From Trachelipus rathkii (Eukaryota; Arthropoda; Malacostraca; Isopoda; Trachelipodidae): a stretch of 40,929 nt of DNA. The notes beneath the pieces are model-generated. The model searched no databases, had not been told where the DNA came from, and saw only the letters and a program-made list of their open reading frames with translations. This document shows, piece by piece, positions 10,855 through 19,735 of this stretch. The stretch's first letter is position 1, and every line of letters starts with the position of its first letter. The DNA is taken from contig JABUQX010060072.1 in NCBI GenBank assembly GCA_015478945.1, forward strand, positions 1 to 40,929. The letters are read 5' to 3'. The position numbers and the translations under genes are program-made.

Positions 10855-10897
<43 letters not shown>

Positions 10898-10925
10898 ATA
10901 TATATCATATATATATCATATTATT
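10340..10925. repeat. TA-rich microsatellite in duplication copy 1
   Basis: Irregular TA/TAA runs, interrupted near 10570-10640 by GTTGACGACTATGTAATATTTAATTATC-type sequence that reappears in copy 2 (near 12545-12580 and 12690-12725). No coding potential. Confidence 0.85.
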
Positions 10926-11175
10926 TTAAACATGCCAAAAAACGTTCCAAATTCGTATCGATTTGCCTTTGAATGTGCTGGAGCAAACATATTTTTTGAA
11001 ACTACCATCCTTTCGCCATTACGTCCTTCCACATTTGATTTCCTATATTCTTAATGAAAGTTGTTTATATTGATTAAATTATTTTTTTCTTTTGCTTTTT
11101 TATCTATATCCTATTAAAAAAAACAGCACGAAAAACGTAACGGTTTTCACTACAATTTTGTTCATCACATGGAGT

Positions 11176-11275
11176 TTTTCGGCTTGGTTCCTCGGGAGCG
11201 AACGCGAGCCCTCTGCGCGGGCGTAGCACGGCTCAGGGGACAAGTTTGCTCCGTTAGGAGCAAGCCGAAAGCTTG
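11176..11275 (+). promoter_or_regulatory. Conserved GC-rich hairpin segment, copy 1
   Basis: A 100-base GC-rich segment in AT-rich surroundings. The outer stem TTTCGGCTTG pairs with CAAGCCGAAA. Inside is a perfect 7-base stem, TTGCTCC-GTTA-GGAGCAA (11246-11263). Both stem-loops recur in copy 2. A role as promoter, transposase binding site or replication structure is inference only. Confidence 0.55.
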
Positions 11276-11570
11276 TATATATTGAAAACTTCTAAAAACA
11301 TTTTGTTACACTTACAAACATTCTTTCCAATTTTATATTTCTCTTACAAGTAAAAATTTGAATGCAAAAATACAAATTTTACTTATTTAAACTTAGTTCT
11401 CGTACAATCTTGTATGAGTAATGATGTGGTAAGAATAAATAATACTTATTTACATCGTAAGGATTGTGCTCTATATTTTTCCTTTTTTCAATTAGGAGCT
11501 TATCTTTTATTGTGTGTTTTTGAGCCTACGTGAAAACTGTATTGCTAAAAGTGCTGCAACTTTGTAAGCT

Positions 11571-11930
11571 ATAGCCTGCCCTTAGAGTGAGCATATTTCT
11601 ATCAACTTCAATCTCTCTTTCCTGCTTGAGAGTGGTTCCTTCATTCCTGCATAAGAAGGGTAGCCCTTCTTAACCCCCTCATAAATATGCCCTAATATTG
11701 CTTCAAATTTTCACTACTTTTCAATTTTATCGAACATTCTATCTTTAAAGAAAGATTGACAATATTAAACCTTCTATTCTCTTACCTTCTGATTGCCAGA
11801 TGGTTTCGGTAAGGACTCAGCTCTAATTGATCATTCCTTTTATCCCTGTGTTTCTCTTGACTTTTTAGTTCCTCGCTCTTCGGTCATTCGGTGAATTGAT
11901 GCCGTAGCGCTGCATATCGATAGTCGCCAG
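11571..11930. other. Unique spacer between the duplicated segments, first part
   Basis: Mixed-composition sequence with pyrimidine-rich stretches. I see no open frame with a known motif and no repeat shared with the flanking copies. Confidence 0.4.
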
Positions 11931-12008
11931 CAAAAAATTCCTATAGGATCCTATCCATTCCTATCTTAATTAAGATAGGAATGGATAGGTCCTATAGGAA
12001 TTTTTTTG
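11931..12008. repeat. 78-base near-perfect palindrome centred on TTAATTAA
   Basis: The left arm CAAAAAATTCCTATAGGA...CCTATCCATTCCTATCTTAA is matched by its reverse complement to the right, with one extra base in the left arm (GGATCCTATCC against GGACCTATCC). It would form a hairpin with almost no loop. It could be a very small MITE or a recombination by-product. No clear target-site duplication is visible. Confidence 0.85.
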
Positions 12009-12284
12009 ATGCGGTCTTCGCTAGATTCTCACTTCAGAGCATTGATTTTAAATTTTTCTCACTTTTGGTTGTCTTCCACTCTCCTCCTTTGATCTCCTTC
12101 CAGTCGTTCATATACCGGCTGTTACAGATGGTCATCGTCCACATTCTTTATATCAATTATTAAATTATTAGTGGTGTTCTCATGTTCTTTCCTCTCTTCA
12201 TTCTCTCATATTTTGTTAAACTTTCTTAATAACTTCTCTTTCTCTACAAAACATTGGGTCCTATCCACTCTTATTTTTGCAGAC
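12009..12284. other. Unique spacer between the duplicated segments, second part
   Basis: AT-rich and pyrimidine-rich, without any recognisable gene or repeat. Confidence 0.4.
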
Positions 12285-12458
12285 TCATACCCTTCATTAG
12301 TATTTTCATTTGAAGTCGTCCTACCCATCCAACAAATAATCCCATATTAGGAGGACTGACTTTAGACTTTGACTTCGCATTCAAAATGGATCGGAGAAGA
12401 CATGATTGTTTTAAATGCCTCAAAAACTCAACTTTGTTCATCTATCTACCGTTTAATT

Positions 12459-12477
12459 CAGGGGGTGGCCCGGGGGG
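12459..12477 (+). mobile_element. Putative hAT terminal inverted repeat (5' tip)
   Basis: CAGGGGGTGGCCCGGGGGG fits the general hAT tip pattern CAGxGGxGGxxC. The equivalent position in copy 1 (10268-10291) reads CAGAGAGCTGGTGGACCCG. I could not find the matching 3' tip in inverted orientation, nor an 8-base target duplication, so this call rests on the tip motif and its position about 1.1 kb upstream of transposase remains. Confidence 0.5.
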
Positions 12478-12598
12478 AATTTCCCCCCCGAAAATCAAAA
12501 TGTCCCCCCCAGAGATTTCCAAATTTTATAAAAAAAAATTATAATAAAGTTGACTGACTATATAACTATTTAATTATCTATATATCTAACTTCCTATT

Positions 12599-12599
<1 letters not shown>

Positions 12600-12651
<52 letters not shown>

Positions 12652-12795
12652 CATATATTATATATACCAGTATAAAAAGTTCAAATCGAAAATTTGAATG
12701 ACTATATAACTATTTAATTATCTATATATCTATCTAATCTAGTTACCATACGAATATATATATTATATATATATATATATATATTAATATATATA

Positions 12796-12882
<87 letters not shown>

Positions 12883-12885
12883 TTA
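12600..12885. repeat. TA-rich microsatellite in duplication copy 2
   Basis: Two long TA runs (12602-12662 and 12755-12885), separated by the GACTATATAACTATTTAATTATC segment, which itself occurs twice. Confidence 0.9.
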
Positions 12886-13137
12886 TATTAATTTTAAACA
12901 TACAAAAAAACGTTCCAAATTTCGTATCGATTTGTTGAATGGTGTGGAGCACAATATTTTTGAAACTACCTCGCCATTACGGTCCGGTCACATTTTGATT
13001 TCCTATATTCTTAATGAAAAGATAAAATTATAAATTTATTTCTTTTACTTTGCTTTTTTATCTATAATCCATTAAAAAATTTAAACAGCACAAAAACGCT
13101 AACGGTTTTCACTAACCAATTTGTCCAATCATGAGTT

Positions 13138-13237
13138 TTTTTCGGCTGGTTTCTCGGGCGAGCGAAGCAGCCCTCTGCGCGGCGTTAGCACGTGCCAGGG
13201 ACAAGTCTTGCTCCGTTAGGAGCAAGCCAAAGGCTTG
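13138..13237 (+). promoter_or_regulatory. Conserved GC-rich hairpin segment, copy 2
   Basis: Same structure as at 11176-11275. The 7-base stem TTGCTCC-GTTA-GGAGCAA (13208-13225) is unchanged, while the outer stem is slightly weakened. It lies about 340 bases before the hAT start codon, a plausible promoter or subterminal position. Confidence 0.5.
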
Positions 13238-13570
13238 TATATATTGAAAACTTTTACGTCTGGTATTGTAAGACTTCGGAAAGCGTGCACATTCTTTCCA
13301 AATTTTTATATTTCTCTTACAAGTATAATTTTTGAATGCAAAAGCTACCGATTTACTTATTAAACTTAGTTCTCGTACAATCTTTTATGAGTAATGATGT
13401 GGTAAGAATAAATAATACTTATTTACATCGTAAGGATTGTGCTCTTATTTTTTTCCTTTTTCAATTAGAAGCTTGATCTTATTGTGCGTATTTTTAAAGG
13501 CCTAAGTAAAAAACTGTATTGCTAAAAGTGCTGCAATTTTGCAAGCTAGCTACTATGTACATTGTATAAA

Positions 13571-14290
13571 ATGGCAAGGCAGCAAAAATTGCATGTATTT
13601 TTCAATATGAAAAGACGTACTGAAGAACCAGCACAAATTACATTTATAGCAATCGGTCATAATGATGAAGAATCGAAAGGCTTATGGTAAGTGAAATCTT
13701 ATAGACCTCCTCAAAACAGATGCACTTAGAAATCAAAAGCACCTGCGTGGAAACTAAATATCAAGTGGTCTGTACTTGATGCAGTACTAGGCGGCTGATG
13801 CAATTTTCGTTTAAGCTGTGCTGAAGTGCATTTAAAAAATCGACATAGATGTGCTTCAAAAAACAGGTGAAGTTTTTATTAAAGTCCCTTTTAATGATTT
13901 TTAGAAAAAGCTAACTGATGTTTACAAGGAAAACTGGGAAAATATTAAAATCAGGTAACGCACTGTAAGGCCTATTTCAATGGGAAAATGCTTAGAGTTG
14001 CAGGGCTTAAGAGCTCCTGTCCAAACACTATTGATTCAACAGAGTGAAAGTAAGAAAAATGTTTTTTTATTTTTTTTTCAGCGTTAGTTAGAAGTGCCTA
14101 TTTTTTAGCTAAAGAAGAAATACCTCATACCACCAAATATGAAGCATTAGTTCGTAGGATTTTAGTAAAGAACAACAAAACCTCTTTGATAGAGTGGATT
14201 AAAGCCCAAAGTGAGAGATCGACATACATTAGTAATTTAACCGCTTGCAGAGTTTTGCTCTTTTATTGTGAAATCTTGGACAAAAAAAGA
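13571..14290 (+). pseudogene. hAT transposase remains, N-terminal part (KIAA1586/ZMYM1-like type)
   Basis: A 39-codon frame starts at ATG 13571 (MARQQKLHVFFNMKRR...) and is closed by TAA 13688. GTAAGT at 13687-13692 is a good 5' splice site, and a pyrimidine tract ending in CAG at 14079-14081 is a good acceptor. Immediately after it, the frame reads LVRSAYFLAKEEIPHTTKYE and continues to about 14290. That matches the segment before the catalytic domain in the KIAA1586/ZMYM1-like hAT transposases, where an (A)YFxAKEExPhTxxYExL motif is typical. The region 13693-14080 shows no sustained frame and may be an intron or decayed sequence. The frame is lost after about 14290, where similarity to the family stops, and resumes at 16752. 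Family assignment is secure from the motif; the exon structure is tentative. Confidence 0.7.
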
Positions 14291-14635
14291 CTGAATATTT
14301 TACTGAGTGGTAGATACTTACTCTGTATAATTTGGAAGAAGTATTTTCGAACATAAATAATCACTGAGGTAATAACACTTTCTTTTTGGAAAATCGTCCA
14401 GGGTTTTTCCAGCGGAATTAGACTATTTGAGATCGCTGAGTCCGAAAATAGCCTTTGTTTTTTCAATTCAGGTCTGGTTTGTTTCGCTACAGACTTTTAG
14501 AAAAACTATTTTTCGTCCAAAAACCCAATTCTCTGAGGATCATAAACATTCGTTTTTTTCCGTTTTCCTGGGTAAATAAAAGTCAACGTATCCAAATTCA
14601 TTCATTTATTATATACTCGATTACATTTGATAAGT
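14291..14635. other. Left part of the sequence interrupting the hAT gene
   Basis: Neither hAT nor the antisense gene can be read here. Short frames on both strands (14263-14466 minus, 14455-14652 plus) show no known motif. The left insertion boundary must lie in or near 14290-14350. Confidence 0.4.
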
Positions 14636-16347
14636 TTAATACATGTACATGAGCGTTACGTGACACAAAGGTTCAGAGTTCACGGCGTAAATTCCCGTTT
14701 CCTCGATTTCCGTGTGTGAGCCTGCTGGGTTGTCTCTCTTCAGCGACCAGCAATAGTCCGCGAGCATGACTGAGTCCCACCTCCCCTAGTACCTCTCCTC
14801 CATTTGACGCATGTCCTGATGGAACCTTTCTCTCTGCTCGTCGCTGACCGCACCAAGGTTTTCAGGAAACCTCTCCATGTGTGAGAACAGGAAATGCATC
14901 TTTATACTCATAAAACACCCGAGGTTTTGGAAGTTCTTTATCATGCTGTTGATGAGTGTGCCGTAGTTTGCTGCCTTCTTGTTCCCCAGGAAGTTGTTCA
15001 CCACCTGCACAAATCCAGGCGGCACACTCTAGCGTGTTCATGGAGTTTTCGAACTCTGTGTCCTTGATGAGTTGCCGTATCTTGGGCCATCAAAAATGCC
15101 GGCCTTCAGCTTCCCAATGGTGACTTCCAGGAAGCTCGGCAGCAGGTAGTTGAAGCACCTCCATCCCTTGCTCCAGAGGCGGCCGGAAACTGTTTTCATT
15201 TAACCCAGCTTGATGTGTACGGTGGGAACCCAAATCTTTCCCGGTCAACAAGGAGGTTCGTTTATATGTGCTGCCCCAGGTACTAACTTGCTCTCGCGCC
15301 CGGCATCTTTCTTCACATCAGTGCTGGGCTCTGTCTCGACTGCTCCACCTTACATTAAGCATGGGTACTTTGTACCCGGACTGCCTACCAAGTAGAAAGT
15401 CACCATCTTAAGTCGCCAGATGATCCATGGTGTGGCTGCTGATATTGGATTTTTGTCGACGCACCTACATGCCTGCTTCATATTTCTACTTTGAGATTTG
15501 TGGATAATAGCGCAGAGGGAAACTTGAGGCGAACTCGTTCCTGTTGTGTATGAGCACACTCTTCAAAGAGCGCTTGCTACTGTCTATGAAGAGTCGCCAA
15601 TCTCTCGGATCATATTGAGGAGCGCGGAGTTTAGCAAGAAGACCGGCGACATCTCGGCAGTACACGAGGTCTTCCTCCTCGCAGAAGTAGCCCATGTAGT
15701 CCTGATGCCTTCTACGAAAGAACGTGATACGCGCGTCTTCACCGAGTAGATTTTTCTCTTTGAGTCTGGAGGCCAACAGCTCGGCGGAAGTCTTCGACAA
15801 GCTGATGAATCCCGAACCAGATCTAGCTCAACAATTGTGGAAAAGGGCTGGGACCATCTATTGTTCCATACTCCTCATCTGTATCTCCTCCCTCATATGC
15901 AGTGGTGGCCTCGTCGTCGCTGTCAGGAAACTCTCTGCACGCTGGTACAGGAAGTTCTTCGCAGTGAGCAACTGGACGGCGGGCAGATGGAAGGTCGGGG
16001 TACTGAAGGCTGCTCCGATTCTTCCGGTTGATGCCAGTAGTATCGATGGCGCAGAAGTAACAATCCGATTCATGGTCAGACGGCTCCCTCCAAACCATCG
16101 GAATCCCAAACTTCAGTGAAGTTTTCGTGCCCTTCGTCCACCGCCGGAGATATTCCACGCACATCTTGCACACCGTGTGCGGTGCCCAGGACTTATCTTG
16201 GTCACCCAGCTTGACTTGAAAGTAAGCCTGGTAGGCGCGCTTCACAAAGCTTGTGATGCCCTTCCTGTGCATTGCCAGCGTGTATTCTCCGCAGATGTAG
16301 CAGAAAACGTCAGGATTATTCCTGCATGACCGTCGCGCTGAAGCCAT
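14636..16347 (-). pseudogene. Decayed member of an arthropod-wide uncharacterised repeated gene family
   Basis: Read from the minus strand, the protein starts at 16347 with MASARRSCRNNPDVFCYICG. Residues 1-174 carry a CxxC pair (FCYICGEYT), then a CxxCxxY segment (VCKMCVEY) and CYFC, suggesting a Cys-rich metal-binding N-terminus. After two 1-base frameshifts near 15800-15840 it continues with LSKTSAELLASRLKEKNLL and DWRLFIDSSKRSLKSVLIHN (15486-15800), then LKMVTFYLV...TKYPC (near 15350-15410). A frame-broken stretch follows (15030-15340), then NNFLGNKKA...CFMSIKMHFLFSH...ERFHQDMRQMEERY (14786-15025), TAG, and GRWDSVMLADYCWSLKRDNP to TAA at 14636. This order matches a family of roughly 500-600 residues repeated in many arthropod and some cnidarian genomes; its biochemical role is, to my knowledge, not established. 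It is more GC-rich than its surroundings, which suggests later arrival. The family identity is from memory of the motif order; the decay is seen directly. Confidence 0.75.
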
Positions 16348-16501
16348 ATCAATACTCTGAAAAGAAAGAAAAGGTACAATTAGTTCATTTGAAACAGAAA
16401 CACCATCGAAGCAAAAACCACTTTATATCATGAATACATTCGGCTTATTCTTTCAGAATATAGAGAATGAACATTCAAAAAACCTCAGCAATTTACACTA
16501 A

Positions 16502-16701
16502 TTTTGGTGTTCTGAGTCAAAAATCCCCTTGGTTTTGCTCTATCAGGTAAACTTTTTGAGATACAGCCATAGGGCCTACCTGACGAGCTTACTGCATATT
16601 GATAATTATCATATGTCATACGCTCGTCTGGTAGGCCTAATGCTGTATTCTCAAAAGTGACCTGATAAGCAAAACCAAGGTGATTTGGATCAGAAACCAA
16701 A
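16502..16701. repeat. 200-base imperfect palindrome (MITE-like hairpin)
   Basis: The left arm (16502-16588, TTTTGGTGTTCTGA ... CCTGACGAGC) pairs with the right arm (16622-16701, GCTCGTCTGGTAGGCC ... AGAAACCAAAA) over about 85 bases, with scattered mismatches. The loop is about 33 bases. It sits between the antisense gene's start and the point where the hAT frame resumes, so it may be part of the inserted unit or an independent MITE. Confidence 0.8.
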
Positions 16702-16751
16702 AGTGAACGATCAACTGCATTGGACAATAAAATATTGTATTAGCTGAACAT

Positions 16752-18096
16752 AAATAATCAAAGTCAATTGTCACTGTTAGTTCGCTATGTAGTCCCAGCT
16801 CTAGTTTATGAAGTAAGAGAAAGGTATTTATGCATGGTTGAATTAGAAAAAACTGACGGCGAGTCAATATTTTTGGCTATGACTGATGCTTTAAAAAACG
16901 AAAACTTTCCTACGAGAAATTAGTATCATGTTTTTTTTGACGGTGCTGCGAATTTCAGTGGTAGTATAAAGGGGGTGCGCGGAATGATTTCTGAAATAAA
17001 ACAATGTGAAATTCTCTATATTCATTTTAGAGCCCACGTTTTATAGCTTGCCGTCACTAATTCCAGAAAAAAGTTTCCAATGATTAAGAGAGCTTTACAT
17101 GTTATTAAATATATCTATCTACAAGCTTTTTCATTGTTTTCCTAAAAGAGAAAAGATTTTACATGAAATTCAAAAATCACTAGAAGAGCCTGCCATAAAG
17201 ATTCCAGAAGCTGCAGACGTACGTTGGCTTGGCAACTATCGTACGGTACATGCTGTGTTTTTATGTTTTAATCAATATTGATGGCATGTGAACACATTTA
17301 CAAGGATGGTGCCGATTTAGCAAGTTTATCTGGTGGTATTCTTTTAGAAATGACTAATATAAGTTTTAAAGAGAGTTTGGCTATTTTAGATGTAACACTG
17401 AGTGCCTTGTCAAATTTAAGTAAGGTTCTACAAAAAGAAGCTCTTAAACTCAAATCTCTTCCCTAGCTTATTTCTGAAACAGTTGGTCATTTAGAAACGA
17501 TCATCAAGTTGTGTTATTGAAAATGAAGATAATGAACTGCATATGAAAATTAAAGGCCTTGAGAATTATGTTTCAGAATTTAAACAAGTAAATTTTACTG
17601 ATACCAAAATTTTTTTTTTAAAAATTGCAAGAGGATTTGTAGAAGTAGTAAACGAAATGAAACAAAGATTTAATGATAAAGCTGTAAGATTAATACAGCT
17701 ATGTGCATATTTTGAAAACTTCAAACAGTTTGTTCAAATGAATGAAAATGAATGTAGAGAACTTTGCCATCTGTTTGGAATTAATGAAATTGATGCCGCT
17801 TTGTCAGATTTTAAATCTTTCACATATGTTGCCCGCAATAAATTAAGCGATACTAGTACAGATGTTGCTTCTTTTATTTTAAGAGCTGATATTGGATATG
17901 AAATCCTAAAAAAATTGCTGAATGTATATTGTGTGTACCTATTTCAACTGCCAGTGTGGAACGATCTTTCAGCACCATGAATAGGATAATGACAAAGCTC
18001 AGGAATCGTATGGGACAAGAAACTTTACATTCCTGTGTTAAAGTGTCCATTGAAGGTGAGGAAGAGCCAACAGAAGAATTTGTTGCGATCAAGTGA
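16752..18096 (+). pseudogene. hAT transposase remains, catalytic and dimerisation parts
   Basis: The frame resumes with NINNQSQLSLLVRYV, then GMVEL-type sequence (YLCMVELEKTDGESIF), then the DGAxN motif (FFDGAANFSGSIKGV at about 16935-16985) and a CxAHxLxLA-like motif degraded to IHFRAHVL*LAV (17015-17060). After a frameshift come FPKREKILHEIQ and ADVRWLGNYRTVHAV (17140-17255), which is the conserved WL segment. Helical regions follow at 17278-17466 and 17543-17930. The C-terminal dimerisation signature ISTASVERSFSTMNRIMTKL is in another frame at 17945-18010, followed by the stop at 18094-18096. There are at least three frameshifts and two in-frame stops. A 3' terminal inverted repeat is not recognisable; a TA array begins about 80 bases downstream. 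It is inactive as written. Confidence 0.85.
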
Positions 18097-18179
18097 TCAA
18101 AAAACTATGCTTCCAAAAAGACAAAGACGCATTCATCTTGTTTAAAAATGTGAGCTAATAATTATTTATTAATTACACT

Positions 18180-18236
18180 ATAATTATATATATATATATA
18201 TATAATTATACTATATATATATATTATAATATAATA

Positions 18237-18278
<42 letters not shown>

Positions 18279-18377
18279 CATACATAGATATATATATATA
18301 CGACAGTCGGATTATATATCATATATATATATATACTATATATATATATATAATATATTATATATATATATTATATA

Positions 18378-18428
<51 letters not shown>

Positions 18429-18430
18429 TA
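18180..18430. repeat. TA-rich microsatellite
   Basis: Nearly pure TA with a CGACAGTCGGATT interruption near 18301. It separates the hAT remains from the retrotransposon and may hide the junction of both. Confidence 0.9.
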
Positions 18431-18825
18431 GATAAATTGAACTCTTAATTGAACTATCACCTGAAGTGTTTTGATGACGCTTTGTACCCTGTCAAACAAC
18501 CCCAACTTAATAGTAATACTATATCCCTACGCGCGCGGGGAACGAGCACCCCTACTAATATTGTTACAGTTGACCTCAGGTCTCTCTCTTTTATTCTGAT
18601 TTTTTTCTCTATATTAAATTTCTTAACTTTCGCAATCTCAAGATAATATAACTTGTCTCAACTCAACAATGATTAAATCAACAATTCCTGTTAATATTTG
18701 TAAGAAGAAATGAAAGTAATATAGAAATAAATATAAATAAATACCCAAAGAAGAATCGCATTCAGAGCCCCTACACATTAGGATGCGTTCCACAAAAGAA
18801 AATAACATACTCACAAAAGACTGAG
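18431..18825 (-). repeat. Probable 3' LTR of the copia element (minus strand)
   Basis: The first 100 bases (AAATTGAACTCTTAA ... TTGTACCCTGTCAA ... CTTAATAGTAATACTA) match 21803-21905 in the same orientation, flanking the copia coding region as LTRs should. The other end is set by a purine run on the minus strand (GAGGGGAGGAAG, about 18831-18842) that could be the polypurine tract. The remaining 290 bases have no visible counterpart near 21905-22200, so one LTR is truncated or diverged. Confidence 0.5.
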
Positions 18826-18893
18826 AAAACTTCCTCCCCTCATCTAACAGACCAACCTAAAAAACACACACTAATACTATTTTCCATTTTCAT

Positions 18894-19735
18894 TTATTCT
18901 CTCTCTCTTCTCTCTTCCCTAACCTTTACCAATTCCCAAATCTTATGATTGCTTTTTTCCTTTGTTAGTCCATCCGCTACCTGTAATCTATTGTTTATCC
19001 ATTCTATATCTTGTATAATTCCCCCTTCCAATTTTTCCTTAATATTTAACAAGTCTATCCTTAACATCCTGTTTTTCACACCTATTTCAGATTTCACATT
19101 TTCTTTCAGCGATTTACAATCTGTTTTTACTATAATTTTCATTCCTTTTTCGTCTTCCTTCACACCATTAACTTTTTCCCATAAATATTTTCAATATTCT
19201 GCCCATTCAACCACTTCCACCATACTCATTGTCTCGCCTGCTAATGTAGACCCCAATACTCTTTTTACCACTTTAGACTTCCATAACACAGGATTTTTCC
19301 TTCCATTTTTATCTTACAACATCACACAAAAATCTATTTGCGTTTTCCTATCTTCCGCATTCCCAAAAGATGCATCCGCAAACACTTCAAGGGTTAATCC
19401 CTCCCTTTGTAACCCCTCTATATATATTTCCACATTCTTTTCTTTCATTCTTTTCACTACCTTGTTTAATTCTTTGAAATTATCATAACTGGCTTTATTC
19501 AAATTTCTCCCCAATCTACTAACTTGAAAACTAACCCCCAGGTCTTGTATTCTGTGCCAGCCAGTTCAATTTACCCAATACGGACCTATACATCGTTTGA
19601 TCGTTAGTACTCAGTTTTTCTTTTCCCTTATTTTCCTCAATAGTCACTTCACTCACCATTTCCATTATATATCCATTTTGACTCATTCTTATTATCCCCT
19701 TTTCATCTTCAATGTCTATTCCCAAATATTTAAAT
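18894..19735 (-). pseudogene. copia pol, RT C-terminus and RNase H (GalEa-like)
   Basis: The minus strand reads KYLGIDIEDEKG (19735 down), then YRSVLGKLNWLAQNTRPG, the connection segment that follows the RT palm in Ty1/copia elements. It continues through a frameshift into FQVSRLGRNLNKASYDNF, then EVFADASFGNAEDRKTQ (RNase H), a frame-broken SKVVKRVLGSTLAGE segment (near 19220-19290), and ADGLTKEKSN near the C-terminus, ending by 18894. RNase H would degrade the RNA strand of the hybrid. The upstream RT fingers and palm, including the catalytic YVDD region, are missing: integrase C-terminal sequence abuts KYLGIDI directly. It is therefore a defective copy. Confidence 0.8.

Larger units (their letters stand above)
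10025..11570 (+). repeat. Direct duplication, copy 1 (hAT 5' terminal region)
   Basis: This copy shares ordered landmarks with 12285-13548: AAGTCGTCCTACCCATC (10070 / 12316); GCCTCAAAAAC(A)CTC (10219 / 12418); GGTTTAATTCAG followed by CCCGGGGGGAATTTCCCCC (10260-10300 / 12451-12490); a long TA array; AACGTTCCAAATTCGTATCG (10941 / 12910); the GC-rich hairpin; and the tail CTGTATTGCTAAAAGTGCTG (near 11538 / 13514). The GGGGGGAATTTCCCCC core is a perfect palindrome. No transposase frame follows this copy. It is best explained as a duplicated or separately inserted terminal piece of the hAT element that begins near 12459. Confidence 0.8.
12285..13548 (+). repeat. Direct duplication, copy 2 (5' flank of hAT transposase)
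   Basis: Homologous to 10025-11570 along its whole length apart from the TA arrays and the GTTGACC array. It lies directly upstream of the plus-strand hAT-like coding remains that start at 13571, so it probably supplies the element's 5' end and untranslated region. Because similarity to copy 1 starts about 180 bases before the putative hAT tip, the duplication is not simply a second transposon insertion. Confidence 0.8.

Noticed and set aside
11246..11270. Helitron 3' end (hairpin followed by CTRR)
   Set aside because: The hairpin is present, but no CTRR tip at the required distance and no 5' TC end are seen; the hAT context explains the region better.
15724..16119. Plus-strand open frame of 131 codons
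   Set aside because: It is antisense to the conserved Cys-rich protein, which matches a known family; the plus frame has no motif.
18949..19488. Plus-strand open frame of 179 codons over the copia region
   Set aside because: The minus strand carries clear RNase H motifs; the plus frame is their shadow.
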